DNA of 64,000 bases from Crambe crambe (GCA_963924555.1 OZ004586.1:3492501-3556500), one strand, 5' to 3'. Positions 50,263 through 62,605 are shown, numbered from the stretch's first letter. Program-made: numbers and translations. Notes: generated by a model from the sequence alone, not told the origin.

Positions 50263-53200
50263 ATGAAAGAAGCTGAAAAAACCATCAAAGGTATGCAACT
50301 ATTTTGTATTCCTCCTGCCTACATATTCCAACTACCTTTAGTGATAGCTAAACACTCATCCTTTCTTTATCCAGTGTTTGTTGGTGATCTCTCTTCCCCC
50401 ACATCAAACACCTTCTGTGTTCAAGCTGATCTGAGGGATCATGGCTCCCTTCTCAACCTGTCCTTTGCACAGACAGTTCTCCCCTCTCTCTTGATACTCT
50501 GTGGTGATGTCGAATCTAACCCAGGCCCAGAGAGTAAGTCTAACAAATCATTTTGAGAATAGTGTGACTGTAGCCCATCCATTTTTTTTTCTTTTCTTCC
50601 TTTTTTTTTTTTTTTTTTTTTTTTTTTTGTAGCACAACTAAAAGTTGATGACCATTTCAAAGTCACTCAATATTTGAAAGATCTACTTTTAAAAGACTTG
50701 AAATCGTTGGGTGGGGCTCTGGGACTCCGCTACACCACCTTGGATAGGATGACATCTGATTCACTATGTGAAGGATTGGTTTTGGCTTGGCTCAATCAGC
50801 AAGATAATGTGATGAAGGAGAGTGGTAAACCCACCTGGGAGAGCTTGATGAGAGCACTCAGAACTATTGGTCATGGAGGACTGGCTCAACAGATAGCACA
50901 AGGTAAAGATTTTATGTATATCGTGATCAATTCTCATTGTCACTTCAACAGATCAACTGAAAACTCAATATCATGAATCTGCTGCCTCTGCTGTCAGTTC
51001 CAGTTCAGGTATGTTATTTAAAGTGTTTCTATGCTAAGTGTTAATAACTATAATTTTTCAGTGCTAAGTCTTGTGGACCTTATTCCACATTTTCCTTCTC
51101 TCCCAACTCATGGAATGTCAGAAGATGAAAAAAAGATTAAAATGAATAAGCTTTACCAAGAAAATGAACAGATTAAAACTAGATTCGTTAATCTCATCTT
51201 TGGTCTTCAGAAGTCTGTACAAGAATCGTACACATTCGATGACTTTCTAAGCCTTCTTAATCTCCATGATATGAAATTTGAAGAAAACTTATTAAAAGGC
51301 TGTGATACGGTAACTGAAGCTTTTCGCAGAGTGTCTAGATTTTGCTCTTTTCATGATCATCATATCGTAAAGCTTTGGATTAAGAAATTTGGTGGAAGGA
51401 AAAATAAAGAGGCACTTAAAAGCTTTAAACAAAAGATCCAGGAATATTCTGAAAGACGAGTTTGTGAATGTCCAAGTAATGCATTTGGTAATGCAGAGAA
51501 ATCAGAAGAAGTTCTCTCTCTGAAAAGTAAAATAGAGCTCGATAAAATGACTGTTAAAGAATTTGCAAAAATTGAGAAAAGGGTGAAGATTGCATTGGCA
51601 GGTCCAGTGTTACGACTGCTGCGTATTGATGAAGGTTGCAAGATGAAATACCGAACTTTGGATGATGGCATAATAGATGCTATTACTGAAGAACAGCAGC
51701 TTGCTCTGCAAAGTCTGGGGTTCATGAATATCAGTTATGGAGACCAGAGTCTCAATCTTTCTTCTCAGGTCACAACTGATGATAAGGGAAAAGGTGAGTT
51801 CTCTTCATTGGTATTAGACGTCATCTGACATCTCTTCTCCTACTCAGACCCTCACTCTCTAGTGGGGGAAATGGCTGCCCTTAAGGTGCAGGATATTGAT
51901 GATGCTAACTCAACATTTGGCACAGTTAGTGACATCACTGGAACAGGTATTGCCGATGATTGTGGAAGTATATTCACATCAGGACTCGGGACCTATATCT
52001 CTGATGAGTTCCAGGTAAGGATATTAAAATCTTCATTCCCCTAACATAAAAGCATCAACCTGCTACTGAGTAATAGCTCATAATTAGAGATGATAGCTTT
52101 ACTCATCTAATTTTAATATCCATGGTTACAGCTTACTTGTATTTGATTAATTTAATTTCCATGTATTTTTTAATTGCTGTTACTTGTAAACAATGGTTGT
52201 AATGTCTGTGTTCCAGGTAAGGATTTTAAAATCATCATTCCCTAACGTAAAGTGCTACTAGTTCTACATAATTCAATAATTAGGGAAGAATAAAATTAAT
52301 GATGTAGCATATTCTTTTACATTTACTTTTAGGGCATAATTGAGCTTAATACCATATAGCGGGTATATTTCGAGGGGCGAAAGTTTCACGATTAGATTTT
52401 TTTGTCTATTTCGCAGGGAAATCATTCGCGGTTTAGATTTTTAAAAAACAAACTTGGCCGGCTAGCAAGCCAGCTGGCCATGTGCGCATGTGCACGAATA
52501 CCTAACTAGCTAGCTAAGGGCCATTATTTACTAATTTTGCGCAACATAACAACACGCATGTGACAATCAATTATCGGGCAGCACCTGCCCGTTTCCTATC
52601 CCTGTACAGCCGTTACGTAGTATAGCCAAATTTCTTCCACGTGATTCACGTGGTTAAATATTTGTGGACAGAAGAGAAATCGCGAAATAAATCCGCAAAA
52701 CTTTCACCCCTCGAAATATACCCACTATACGGTAGGCAATTACTCATAGACCTTTCTGAGGTTCATTGAGCCAGGATGAATTACCCTCATTGTCTTCCCT
52801 TTTCAAAAGAGTCCTCTTAGTCCAACCCTCATCTACACAGCTTATGAAAGGGTTTTGTCATTTAATGAGAGACGAATATCTTTAATGCTGATAAATTTAT
52901 TGCTACATATAAAATAATTTCTAAGAAGCATACTTGTTTTAATTTCCATGTATTTTTTAAGTGGTTACTTGTAAACAATGATTGTAATGTCTGTGGCACA
53001 ATCCATAAATTTCCAGACTTCTATAGCTAATAAGTCAACAATTCCTCTATTATGTTAGTATTAGAGTGAGAATTTCCTTCCCTCACATGACAGGACCATG
53101 TTGGGAGAGACTTGAAGGACCCACGACTGGACATGATAGTCTCAGCAGAAACCACCACCAAGCAGAGCTTGGAATTGCATCATGCTGCAGAAAGAGGAGA

Positions 53201-54374
53201 CCTGGAAGAAGTGAAGCATCTCATCACAAAGGGACTCAACCCCTTAACAAAAAATGTGAAAAATAATACATCGCTACATCGAGCAGCTAGTAATGGAAGA
53301 TTGGAAGTGCTTGAGTACCTGATCGAAAGTGAGCTATGCAACCCTGCAGTATTAGGTGAATATGGAACAACACCATTACACCAAGCTGCTCGATTTGGTC
53401 ATCTCAACATAGTACAGTATCTAGTTGACAAGCACCAAGTTGATCCCCTTGAGCAGGATGAGGAAGGTTACTCACCTCTACACAGAGCTTGTCAGAGTGG
53501 AAATTTAAAAGTAGTGAAGTACTTGATAAAGATAATGCTGACCTTCATGAAGATGGAAGAAATTTTCAAGGATTTCACAAAGTATCAGACTTCTCCCGTC
53601 CATGTTGTAGCTCTGAATGGTCACATCAAAACATTGAAATATTTTATCCACGACTGCAATTGTGACCCCAACCTTCCTAATGGTGTGCATGGTGGAGGAC
53701 CTCTTTTTGATGCTGCACAGTGGGGTCATTTGTCCATTGTCAAGTTCCTGATAATGGAGTGTGGGTGTGACCCTGAGAGTAGAAATGATAATCATGCCAC
53801 CCCCCTACATCTTGCTGCACAGTGGGGGCACTTAGCTATAGTGAAATATCTATGTGAAGATATGAGGTGTGATCCTCTCTGTAGGAACAAGTGGAACAGC
53901 ACACCACTTCACAATGCAGCCCTTCATGGACATAGTGATGTTTGTGACTATTTAATAAACATGCAGTGCAATCCTAATGTTCCTGGTTGGTGTGGAAGAC
54001 GACCACTTCACGATGCTTCACAAGAAGGTCACCTCCACCTCGTCAAGAGTCTCGTAGAGAATCATACTTGCGACCCCAATTCTATGGATAACTGGAATTC
54101 TACACCTTTACATATTGCAGCCGCAAAAGGACACCTATCCACAATCCGATATCTAACTGAAGTCAAAGGATGCAACGCTATGTTACAAGACAAGAAGTAT
54201 GGCACTGCACTCCACTGGGCAGCAGAGTTTGGTCAGCTCGCAACTGTCAAGTATTTCATCGAACATCTCCATTGCTCCCCAAACATCAGGAACGTGTATG
54301 ACGAGACTCCACTCCAGCTGGCCCAAGCAGAGGGTCACAGTGAAGTGGTGGATTATTTCCACTCACACTGTTAG
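50263..54374 (+). CDS. Copy B: intact 2A-leader / Death domain / ankyrin-repeat protein (about 897 aa)
   Basis: My exon model is 50263-50290, 50375-50533, 50633-50902, 50952-51008, 51062-51793, 51848-52014 and 53094-54374. Phases agree, giving 897 codons. Leader residues 1-61 (MKEAEKTIKVFVGDLSS... LLNLSFAQTVLPSLLILC) end in 2A-like GDVESNPGP. Next are a Death domain (about 66-150), a Ser-rich linker, the conserved helical region (about 172-415, with VCECPSNAFGN and GPVLRLLRIDEGC), an acidic linker (ISDEFQ) and 12 ankyrin repeats in one exon. If 2A acts, the second product starts at the proline just before the Death domain. The Death domain suggests an adaptor in apoptotic or innate immune signalling, with ankyrin repeats as the recognition part; that role is inference. 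This is the only undamaged copy of the array, and its promoter has a good TATA box. Confidence 0.88.
50488..50529 (+). other. 2A-like recoding motif, copy B
   Basis: It encodes LLILCGDVESNPGP at the end of the leader exon. The splice donor follows four nucleotides after the Pro codon, so the motif sits at the exact 3' border of its exon. Confidence 0.9.
52352..52732. mobile_element. TA-flanked MITE in the pre-ankyrin intron of copy B (381 bp)
   Basis: The termini CCATATAGCGGGTATATTTC and the complement of CCGTATAGTGGGTATATTTC form TIRs of about 35 bp. TA flanks both ends (52350-52351 and 52733-52734). Copy A near 42265 and copy C near 60460 have the uninterrupted TAATAGGCAATTA, so both are empty sites. 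There is no coding capacity. Confidence 0.9.
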
Positions 54375-54587
54375 TCTCCTCCATAACTATGTACTTACCA
54401 CTAGTTATTGCATTGTGTTCATTTTGTAATAATTTTGGTTCCCCTCACTCACATGGTCAGTTCTATTTGCTTCACTTACACTTTTTGTTTCACTTCTCAC
54501 ATTATAATTGTGGATTTTGTTTGTATAATTATTAAAATTATTTCAATACAAAGCGCCAAAAAATGACATTCACATGATGCAGGACCT

Positions 54588-54755
54588 AAATTCCTTTGAT
54601 GTGGTCATTCTTTCCTTTGATGTGGTCATAACTTCCTTTGATGTGGTGAATTCTTTTGATGTGTCTTAACTACCCCTCTGAAACACTGGTGGATAGATCC
54701 TTTGATGTGGAGAACTTCCTTTGATGTGGTGAACAGAATGCTTGATGTGCTAGTT
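54588..54755. repeat. Minisatellite of TTCCTTTGATGTGGTCATGA units (unit B)
   Basis: About seven imperfect units of roughly 20 bp, same orientation and position as in units R and A. Confidence 0.9.
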
Positions 54756-54949
54756 CAATTACCCTCTGAATCACTGGTGGGTGGAGCTTCATATAATTAA
54801 TCATGGTATTATACAACACAGTCATGTTATTTTTAATAGAACAGTGGAAAGGGTTCATATAATCATTCAGGACACCAGCTTGAGGACTCTGCATCAAAAG
54901 ATAATGCATGATTATTAAGATACACTCAGATTGCTAATCCTACCTGGAA

Positions 54950-57625
54950 GCCACTGTCTTCCAGCTCAGCAGTGGGCACATGGGGTTGGAACATCCCATC
55001 CTTTTCATTATCATTGCTGTCAGTTGTCGAGTGGGAGTGTGGCTGTATGATGGGGGAAACCCCCACCTACAGAATCTTATATGCCTTGTCATTCAGCTGT
55101 CTCTCCCATCTGGAAACAGGTACGTAATTAAGATCATTTCTGGTTCATTTTTCCTCCCACCATCCCTAGCACCATCCCTAGAAAACTTTCACTGGTGATT
55201 TAACCTAAACCCTCCTTCTTGAATAGAGAGGATGGGCCCAGGTCATAGCTTGGATGCATTTATAATAGTGCTTCTGTATACTCATCTTGAGTAGACACAC
55301 GGGAAGGATGTGCTTATACTGTTAGAAACGTACTCTCTCACCTTGCAGGACTTGAGTTCCTTGTAGAGCTTATCTGCCATCTGCAGCTTCTGCTCATACA
55401 TGACTCAAGCATGTTTCAGTTCCTCCTCCCTCTGTTGGATCAGTTCAGAGTCATTAGGGGGATCTCCTCGATACGAAGCTTGCTAAGACACTCCTCTCTC
55501 TCCTCTCCAACTCTCCTGCAAACAAACAAAAACAAAAAATATATATATTCAAATCACTGTACATCCAACAAAGAGCTGAAACTTGCCTGGGACATGAGGT
55601 AGCTAAGTGTCTGGATGAGGGATGGTTAGAAATACTCCAGCTACAAGATCAAGATGCATCAGAATCTGCCGGAAAGACAGTCTGTTTCTAGGCTTGGAAA
55701 CAAAATGGAGACTGCAATCAAACAGATGTTTTTGTTACCAATTATGCATATCACTTATGGTAGACACATTATCAGACTTTGCTGGCACTGCTAAATACCT
55801 GAGGGCAGTTTTTCACAGCTGCTAACAGAAGCTTTGGAGTAGCCCCCACAACAATAAAGACACATAAACTGTCCATTGAATGCTGAACTGCATAAGGTCT
55901 TGCTAACAACTCCTCCATGTTGTGAACTACCCATATTTATCCTCCACTGACTTTGCCCCTCCACTAATTCCTTAGCTACCAACACATTTCCAGAAGACTT
56001 TGAGACCCACTGGACAGCTCGAGGGGATGGGGAGGTGGAGACTGTTACTACCAACGCCCCAAATCACTGCAGAGGAACTCATGTATGCAAATGTACACCT
56101 AATGCTGTCAATGCATTGAAAGTCACTAAAGGAATATTAATTCCTAACTCCCTTATATGCTAGAGTTACTCCAACCTTCTTTTGTGGTGATTTATTTCAC
56201 TTACATTGTATGGTTTCTCCTGCATGAGCATCTCCCAGAGTAGGACTCCGTAGGATCAGATGTCCACCTTCTCTGAGCACAACTTGTATCTAATCATCTC
56301 AGGAGACATCCACCCAACCGTTCCAACAAAAGTCATCTTCATGCTCTTCTCACCGAAATGACGACTCACTCCAAAGTCAGAGATCTTCAGGACATCGTTA
56401 TTGCAGAGAAGAATAATATGATATAGAGAGAGGTCATAATCATTCATAGCTCCTTCTTGATATTCATTAGGTTCTGTATGTGGTCCTTGTGACCAACAAC
56501 ACCTCCATGAATAGGACTTGATCTCATGGCAACAGGCATAAATATTTATAATTTGGTAACTGTGGTGACCACATACAAAGGCAATGAATTACACTGACAC
56601 TAACCCTATTGTGACTGCCTCTAGTAAGACTACAATACTGATGTGGGACCAATAGTGAATACCTTTATTGTGTGTACCCTATTGTGGACACTTCAATAGT
56701 CATTACCTTATTATGAATACCCTATTGTGCACTTACGTAATACAATGGTAAGGAGGTGTGGATGGGAAATGGGTGGTATCCTCACTCCAGTTGTTACATT
56801 TTTATAAACGGTACCACCCAGTCCTCCATTTCTCCCCATGGGATGATGCAATCTTCAAGTTGCTTAGTGACTTCAGGTCTCTGTGTATGATTTTCTTGGA
56901 GTGGAGATAGAGCATGCTAGATCCGATCTGCCTCGCCCACCCAATCTCGATGTCCAATTGTATGTAATCATAAAGCATGCCCCCAGGGCAGTATTCAAGA
57001 ATCAAGGAGGCTTAGTGCAAACTCCTCTATAAGGAAACAAAGACACATCTGTAAAGGGACTATCAAACATGTCCCAAACAAGTGCTTTATTTAATGCACC
57101 ACCTGATATAATCACATTGCTGAGATCAACATTTGACATCATTTGGACCTCATAGAACCACTTGTTAATAATCACTTGGTAGCCTTGTGGCTGAGCATTG
57201 GTAGCCTTGGGATTTCCATTGTAAAGCATAGGGACAGCATTTGAAGACCTTTTCAATGACTAATACCCACCTGAGTTACAGAAACTGCAACTATTTCCAT
57301 AACAATGCATCAATGTGTCATGTGACTCTCCAGCCAATCAAATTCAATTTATGACTTGGATATCTTATCCAAGGTCATTAATCCTATGAATCTTTGTGTA
57401 TGACCTTAAGACCTGACACCTTTCTCTAACTGCAGTTATCAGTAATAGCTACAATTACTTGAACTTCACAATGTTTGCCTCTTCCTCAGTATTGGATGTC
57501 AACTTTCCTGTTGTACAAATATTATACATACATAGTTATTAAAGGAACTTTCACTGGTGACTCACCGCCTGGCAATACAATACATCCTTCATCTTCTTAA
57601 TGGCAACTTTCTCACTCAAATAGAC
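54950..57625 (-). pseudogene. MAP3K12/13-like kinase pseudogene, unit B
   Basis: Minus-strand pieces in order are EKVAIKKMKD (about 57615-57585), ANIVKFK (about 57470), GVCTKPP and LILEYCPGGMLYDYIQ (about 57030-56955), and MLYLHSKKIIHRDLKS (about 56920-56870). Then come NNDVLKISDFGVSRHFGEKS and [22 protein letters not shown] (56410-56259). A TGA at 56256-56258 stands where the family has Trp (VDIW). The frame is also broken at GVCTKPP and by a TGA before the zipper piece near 55405. Relative to unit A the Ser-rich tail is deleted: sequence matching A 45075 joins directly to sequence matching A 46466 at about 54972. The HRD and DFG motifs are still readable. Confidence 0.8.
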
Positions 57626-57894
57626 ACCAACAAACACAGCACTAACAAGAAAACAATGCAAAATTACACTCACTAGTCACTTGATAACTGCTAGAACAAT
57701 ACAGTTAATGTTATGTCCTCCACTCACTAAAGGACTCCATGGACATCAAATTGCTAATGACCTTGAGTTTTAATGAAACAGTCCACACAACTTCACTGAT
57801 CTTTGACTACTTTGCACTCATCAATAACATGACCTTTACACACAACACCAACTGAATGATAACCTCCCAGAAGTGACATTTGCTTTCACGGAAT

Positions 57895-58135
57895 AAAATC
57901 TACGTGGTGCGCACTGTAGAGCACCATGCGCACCAAGTAGATGGGTGGGGCTCATGAGTTGCAATTAAAACTGCACATGCGCGTTAAACGCCTTTTTGTC
58001 AAGCTACTACATCACTAAAGGGGTGGGGCTCGTATTAAAGACAACTTTTTAGGTGAACTCTATTGATCACAATAAAACATCATAAAAACTACCACAGATC
58101 TAGTCACATCATTTCCAGGACTTCATTGTGCAAGC
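57895..58135 (+). promoter_or_regulatory. Promoter region of copy C, variant TATA
   Basis: The GGGGTGGGGCTCG block is present but the TATA-like element reads TATTAAAG (58033-58040). The distance to the leader ATG is about 103 bp. Confidence 0.55.
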
Positions 58136-61100
58136 ATGAAAGAAGCTGAAGAAATCATCAAAGGTATGCAACTTGGCATATATTTTCCAACTACCTTTAG
58201 TGATAACTAGACATTCCTGCTTTCTTTATCCAGTGCTTGTTGGTGATCTCTCTTCCCCCACATCAAGCACCTTCTGTGTTCAATCTGATCTGGGAAATCA
58301 TGGCTCCCTACTCAACCTGTCCTTTGTGCAGACAGTTCTTCCCTCTCTCTTGATACTCTGTGGTGATGTCGAATCTAACCCAGGCCCAGAGAGTAAGTCT
58401 AACGATCTTACTGCTTACTGTAACCCATCCTTAAAAAATAATCTTCACCTTTTTTTCGTTCCTTTGTTTTTATCTTTTTGGTAGCACAACTAACAGTGGA
58501 TGACCATTTTGAAGTCACTAAATATTTGAAAACTCTTCTTCCAGAAGACTTGATAGACTTGGGTGGGGCATTGGGTCTCCAGTATAGCAACTTGAAGATG
58601 ATGAACCCTCTTCGTGGAGATATGGTTTTAGCTTGGCTCAATCAGCAAGATGATGTGATGAAGAAGAGTGGTAAACCCACCTGGGAGAGCTTGATGAAAG
58701 CACTCAGAACTATTGGTCATGAAGGACTTGCTCATAAGATTGCACAAGGTAGTTGCAGCTAATTCTGGACTAGTAACTACTCAGTATCCAAATCAACTAG
58801 TTGTGAATTTGATTAAAATAAAGGTCCATTCTAAAGATCAACTGAAATACATGATCTTATAATGCCAGTCGATATAACCAGTTAGTTAATGATTTTCATG
58901 ACTTATTTTGTTACAGGTGTTCAACAGTTGACATCAGACACTCCAACATCATTTGACATGAGTTCTGAAGGTAAATCAGAAATAATTCTTGACAAGAGAA
59001 CAATTATATCTTCATTTTAGATCAACTGAATGTCAGATCTCCAGAACCTGCTCCTTCCACAGTCAGCTCATCCTCTAGTTCAGGTACTGTTCTGAGGGAA
59101 GTTAAGATCTATTTATGCAAGCGTGTTACTTGAAATTTCAGATATGAGTGCTGTGGATCTCATTCCATGTTTTCCATTCTTACCTACCGATGGGATGTCA
59201 GAAAAAGAGAAAAGATTTAAAATGAGACAGTTGCAGAAGGAAACTGAACGTTTGAAGGCTAAATTTACTAACCTTGTCTTTGACCTTCAAAAGTCTGTCG
59301 AAGAAAAGTGCACACTAGATGACCTTCACAGCTTCCTAACCTACCATGAAGCAAAGTTTGAAGAATTACTAGAAGGTTGCAAAACCATACCAGAAGCATT
59401 TCGCAAAGCATCAAAGTTTTGGTCTTTCTATGATCGTGATCTGATCAAACTTTTAATGAACAGATTTGGTACAACAAGAAATAAAGAAGCACTCAAAGAT
59501 TTCCGGAAGAGATTTCAAGATTATTCCAAGAGACGAATTTGTGAATGTCCGAGCAATACATTTGGTAACGAAGAAGAGTCAGAAAAAATGCTCGCTCTCA
59601 AAAGTGAAATGAAAATCGATAAAATAACTGTTGAAGAGTTTGAGAAACTGGAGCATGCTATGAGAAGAGCATTGGGAGGTCCAGTGTTACGACTGCTGCA
59701 TATTGATGAAGGTTGCGTTGAGATGAAGTACCGAGCTTTGAATGACAGCATAATAGATGCTATTACTGAAGAACAACAGCTTGCTTTGCAAAGTCTGGGG
59801 TTCATGAATATCAGTTATGGAGACCAGAGTCTCAATCTTTCTTCTCAGGTCACAACTGATGATAAGGGAAAAGGTGAGTTCTCTCCATTGGTATTTGACA
59901 TCATCTGATGTCTCTTCTCCTACCCAGACCCTGTCCTCTCTCTAGTGGGGGAAATGGCTGCCCTTAAGGTGAAGGGTATTGATGGTGATGATGATGCTGA
60001 CTCAGCATTTGGCACAGTTAGTGACATCACTGGAACAGGTATTGCCACTCACTCAGATGATGGTGGAAGTATATTCACATCAGGACTCGGTACCAATATC
60101 TCTGATGAGTTCCAGGTAAGGATATATAAAAGCATCAACCTGCTACTAAAATTTCAGAGTAATAGCTCATAATTAGAGATGATAGCATTACTCATTTGCA
60201 TTAGGTTTTTATAAATTTTAATATCCATGGTTACAACTTATTTATATTTAATTTCCATGTATTTTTAATAGCTGTTACTTGTAAACAATGGTTGTAATGT
60301 CTGTGTTCCAGGTAAGGATTTTAAAATCATCATTCCCCTAACGTAAAAATATCAACGTGCTACTAGTTCTACCTAATTCAGAAATTTTCGATAATTAGGG
60401 AAGAATAAATGATGTAGCATATTCTTTTACATTTAGACATAATAACTCTTTAGGGCATAATAGGCAATTACTCATAGACCTTTTCTGAGGTTCAGTGAGC
60501 CCTTTTCAAGAGAGTCCTCTTAGTCCAACCCTCATTTACACAGCTTATGAAAGGGTTTTGTCACTTCATTTAATGAGAAAAGAATATCTTCAACACTGAT
60601 ATATTTATTGCTATTATTATATTATGGAACAATTTTTAAGAAACATAATAGGAGATTAAGAAAACAATGGAGCATAGTAATTTTAATGTTTACTAGTTTT
60701 AATATCCATGGTTACAGCTTACTTATATTTGATTAAATTAATTTCCATGTATTTTTTAATTGCTGTTACTTGTACACAATGACTGTAATGTCTGTGGCAC
60801 AATCCATAAATTTCCAGACTACTATAGCTAATAAGTCAACAATTCCTCTATTATGTTAGTACTAGAGTGAGAATTTCCTTCCCTCACATGACAGGACTAT
60901 GTTGGGAGAGACTTGAAGGACCCACGACTGGACATGATAGTCTCAGCAGAAACCACCACCAAGCAGAGCTTGGAATTGCATCATGCTGCAGAAAGAGGAG
61001 ACCTGGAAGAAGTGAAGCGTCTCATCACAAAGGGACTCAACCCCTTAACAAAAAATGCGAACAATAATACATCACTACATCGAGCAGCTAGTAATGGAAG

Positions 61101-62180
61101 ATTGGAAGTGCTTGAGTACCTGATCGAAAGTGAGCTATGCAACCCTGCGGTGTTAGGTCAGTGTGGAGTAACACCATTACACTGTGCAGCTGAAGCAGGT
61201 CATCTCAACATAGTACAGTATCTAGTCGAAAAGCACCAAGTTGATCCCCTTGAGCAGGATGAGGAAGGTCTCTCACCTCTACACAGAGCTTGTCAGGGCG
61301 GAAATATAAAAGTAGTGAAGTATTTGATGGAGATAATGCTAACCTTCATGAAGATGGAAGATATTTTGAAGGATTTCACAAAGTATCAGACTTCTCCCAT
61401 CCACATTGCAGCTCTGAATGGTCACATAGAAATATTGAAATATTTTATCCACGACTGCAATTGTGACCCCAACCTTCCAGATGGTGGTGTGCATGGTGGA
61501 GGACCTCTTTTTGATGCTGCACAATGGGGTCACTTGTCCATTGTCAAGTTCCTGATAATGGAGTGTGGGTGTGACCCTGAGAGTAGAAATGATCAGCATG
61601 CCACCCCCCTACTTCTTTCTGCACAGAGTGGGCAGTTATCAATAGTGAAATATCTATGTGAAGACATGAGGTGTGATCCTCTCTGTAGAAACAAGTGGAA
61701 TGACACACCACTTCACAGCGCGCCCTTGATGGACATAGTGATGTTTGTGACTATTTAATAAACGTTATGCAGTGCAATCCTAACGTTCCTGGTCAGTATG
61801 GAAGACGACCACTTCACCATGCTTCACAAGAAGGTCACCTCCACCTTGTCAAGAATCTCATAGAGAATCATGCCTGCGACCCTAATTCTCTGGATGACAG
61901 CAATTCTACACCTTTACATATTGCAGCCTCAAAAGGACACCTATCCATCATCCGATATCTAACTGAAGTCAAAGGATGCAACGCTATGTTACAAGACAAG
62001 AATAATAACACTGCACTCCACTGGGCAGCAATGTTTGGTCAGCTCACAGCTATCAAGTATTTCATCAAACATCTCCATTGCTCCCCAAACATCAGAAACA
62101 TTTTTAATGTGACTCCACTCCAGCTGGCCCAAGCAGAGGGTCACAGTGAAGTGGTGGATTATCTCCACTCACACTGTTAG
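58136..62180 (+). pseudogene. Copy C: 2A-leader / Death domain / ankyrin gene with frameshift
   Basis: My exon model is 58136-58163, 58234-58392, 58485-58748, 58917-58970 (an exon absent from A and B), 59021-59083, 59142-59873, 59928-60115 and 60895 to 62180. The leader, 2A motif, Death domain (LPEDLIDLGGALGLQYSNLK) and conserved region are open. A one-base loss in the ankyrin exon near 61720 (CACAGCGCGCCC against CACAATGCAGCCC in B) shifts the frame to a stop at about 61756-61758. The remaining repeats continue in the other frame to 62180. The first part of the conserved region differs strongly from A and B, while the part after about 59670 is nearly identical to them. It may still yield a protein with a shortened ankyrin domain. 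Confidence 0.8.
58347..58388 (+). other. 2A-like recoding motif, copy C
   Basis: It encodes LLILCGDVESNPGP, identical at the protein level to copies A and B although the preceding leader residues vary. Confidence 0.9.
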
Positions 62181-62388
62181 TCTCCTTCATAACTATGTAC
62201 CACTATTTATTGTGTTGTGTTCATTTTGTAATAATTTTTGTTCCCCTCACTCACATGGTCAGTTCTATTTGCTTCACTTACACTTTTTGTTTCACTTCTC
62301 ACATTATGAATTTTGTTTGTTATAATTATTTCATATTCACATGATGTCCCGCGGCACTTCCAGGCAAAATAACATGATTGTGTGCCAC

Positions 62389-62605
62389 CGACCAGTGATT
62401 CAGATGGTAATGAATATGACACATCAAGCATTCTGTTCACCACACCAAAGAAAATTCTCCACATCAAATGATCCACCCATCAATGTTTCAGAGGGGTAAT
62501 TAAGATACATCAAAAGAATATACCACATCAAAGGAAGTTATAACCACATCAAAGGAAGTTGTGACCACATCAAAGGAAGGTACGACCACATCAAAGGAAT
62601 TTAGG
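62389..62605. repeat. Minisatellite, inverted relative to the other units (unit C)
   Basis: Units read AACCACATCAAAGGAAGTT, the reverse complement of the arrays after R, A and B. The flanking pieces (CACATCAAGCATTCTGTTCA, TTTCAGAGGGGTAATTAAGA) are inverted too, while sequence on both sides keeps the usual orientation. Confidence 0.85.

Noticed and set aside
40201..58388. 2A motifs as remnants of an integrated RNA virus
   Set aside because: The motifs lie in spliced host-type exons before a Death domain, with no viral capsid or polymerase sequence nearby.
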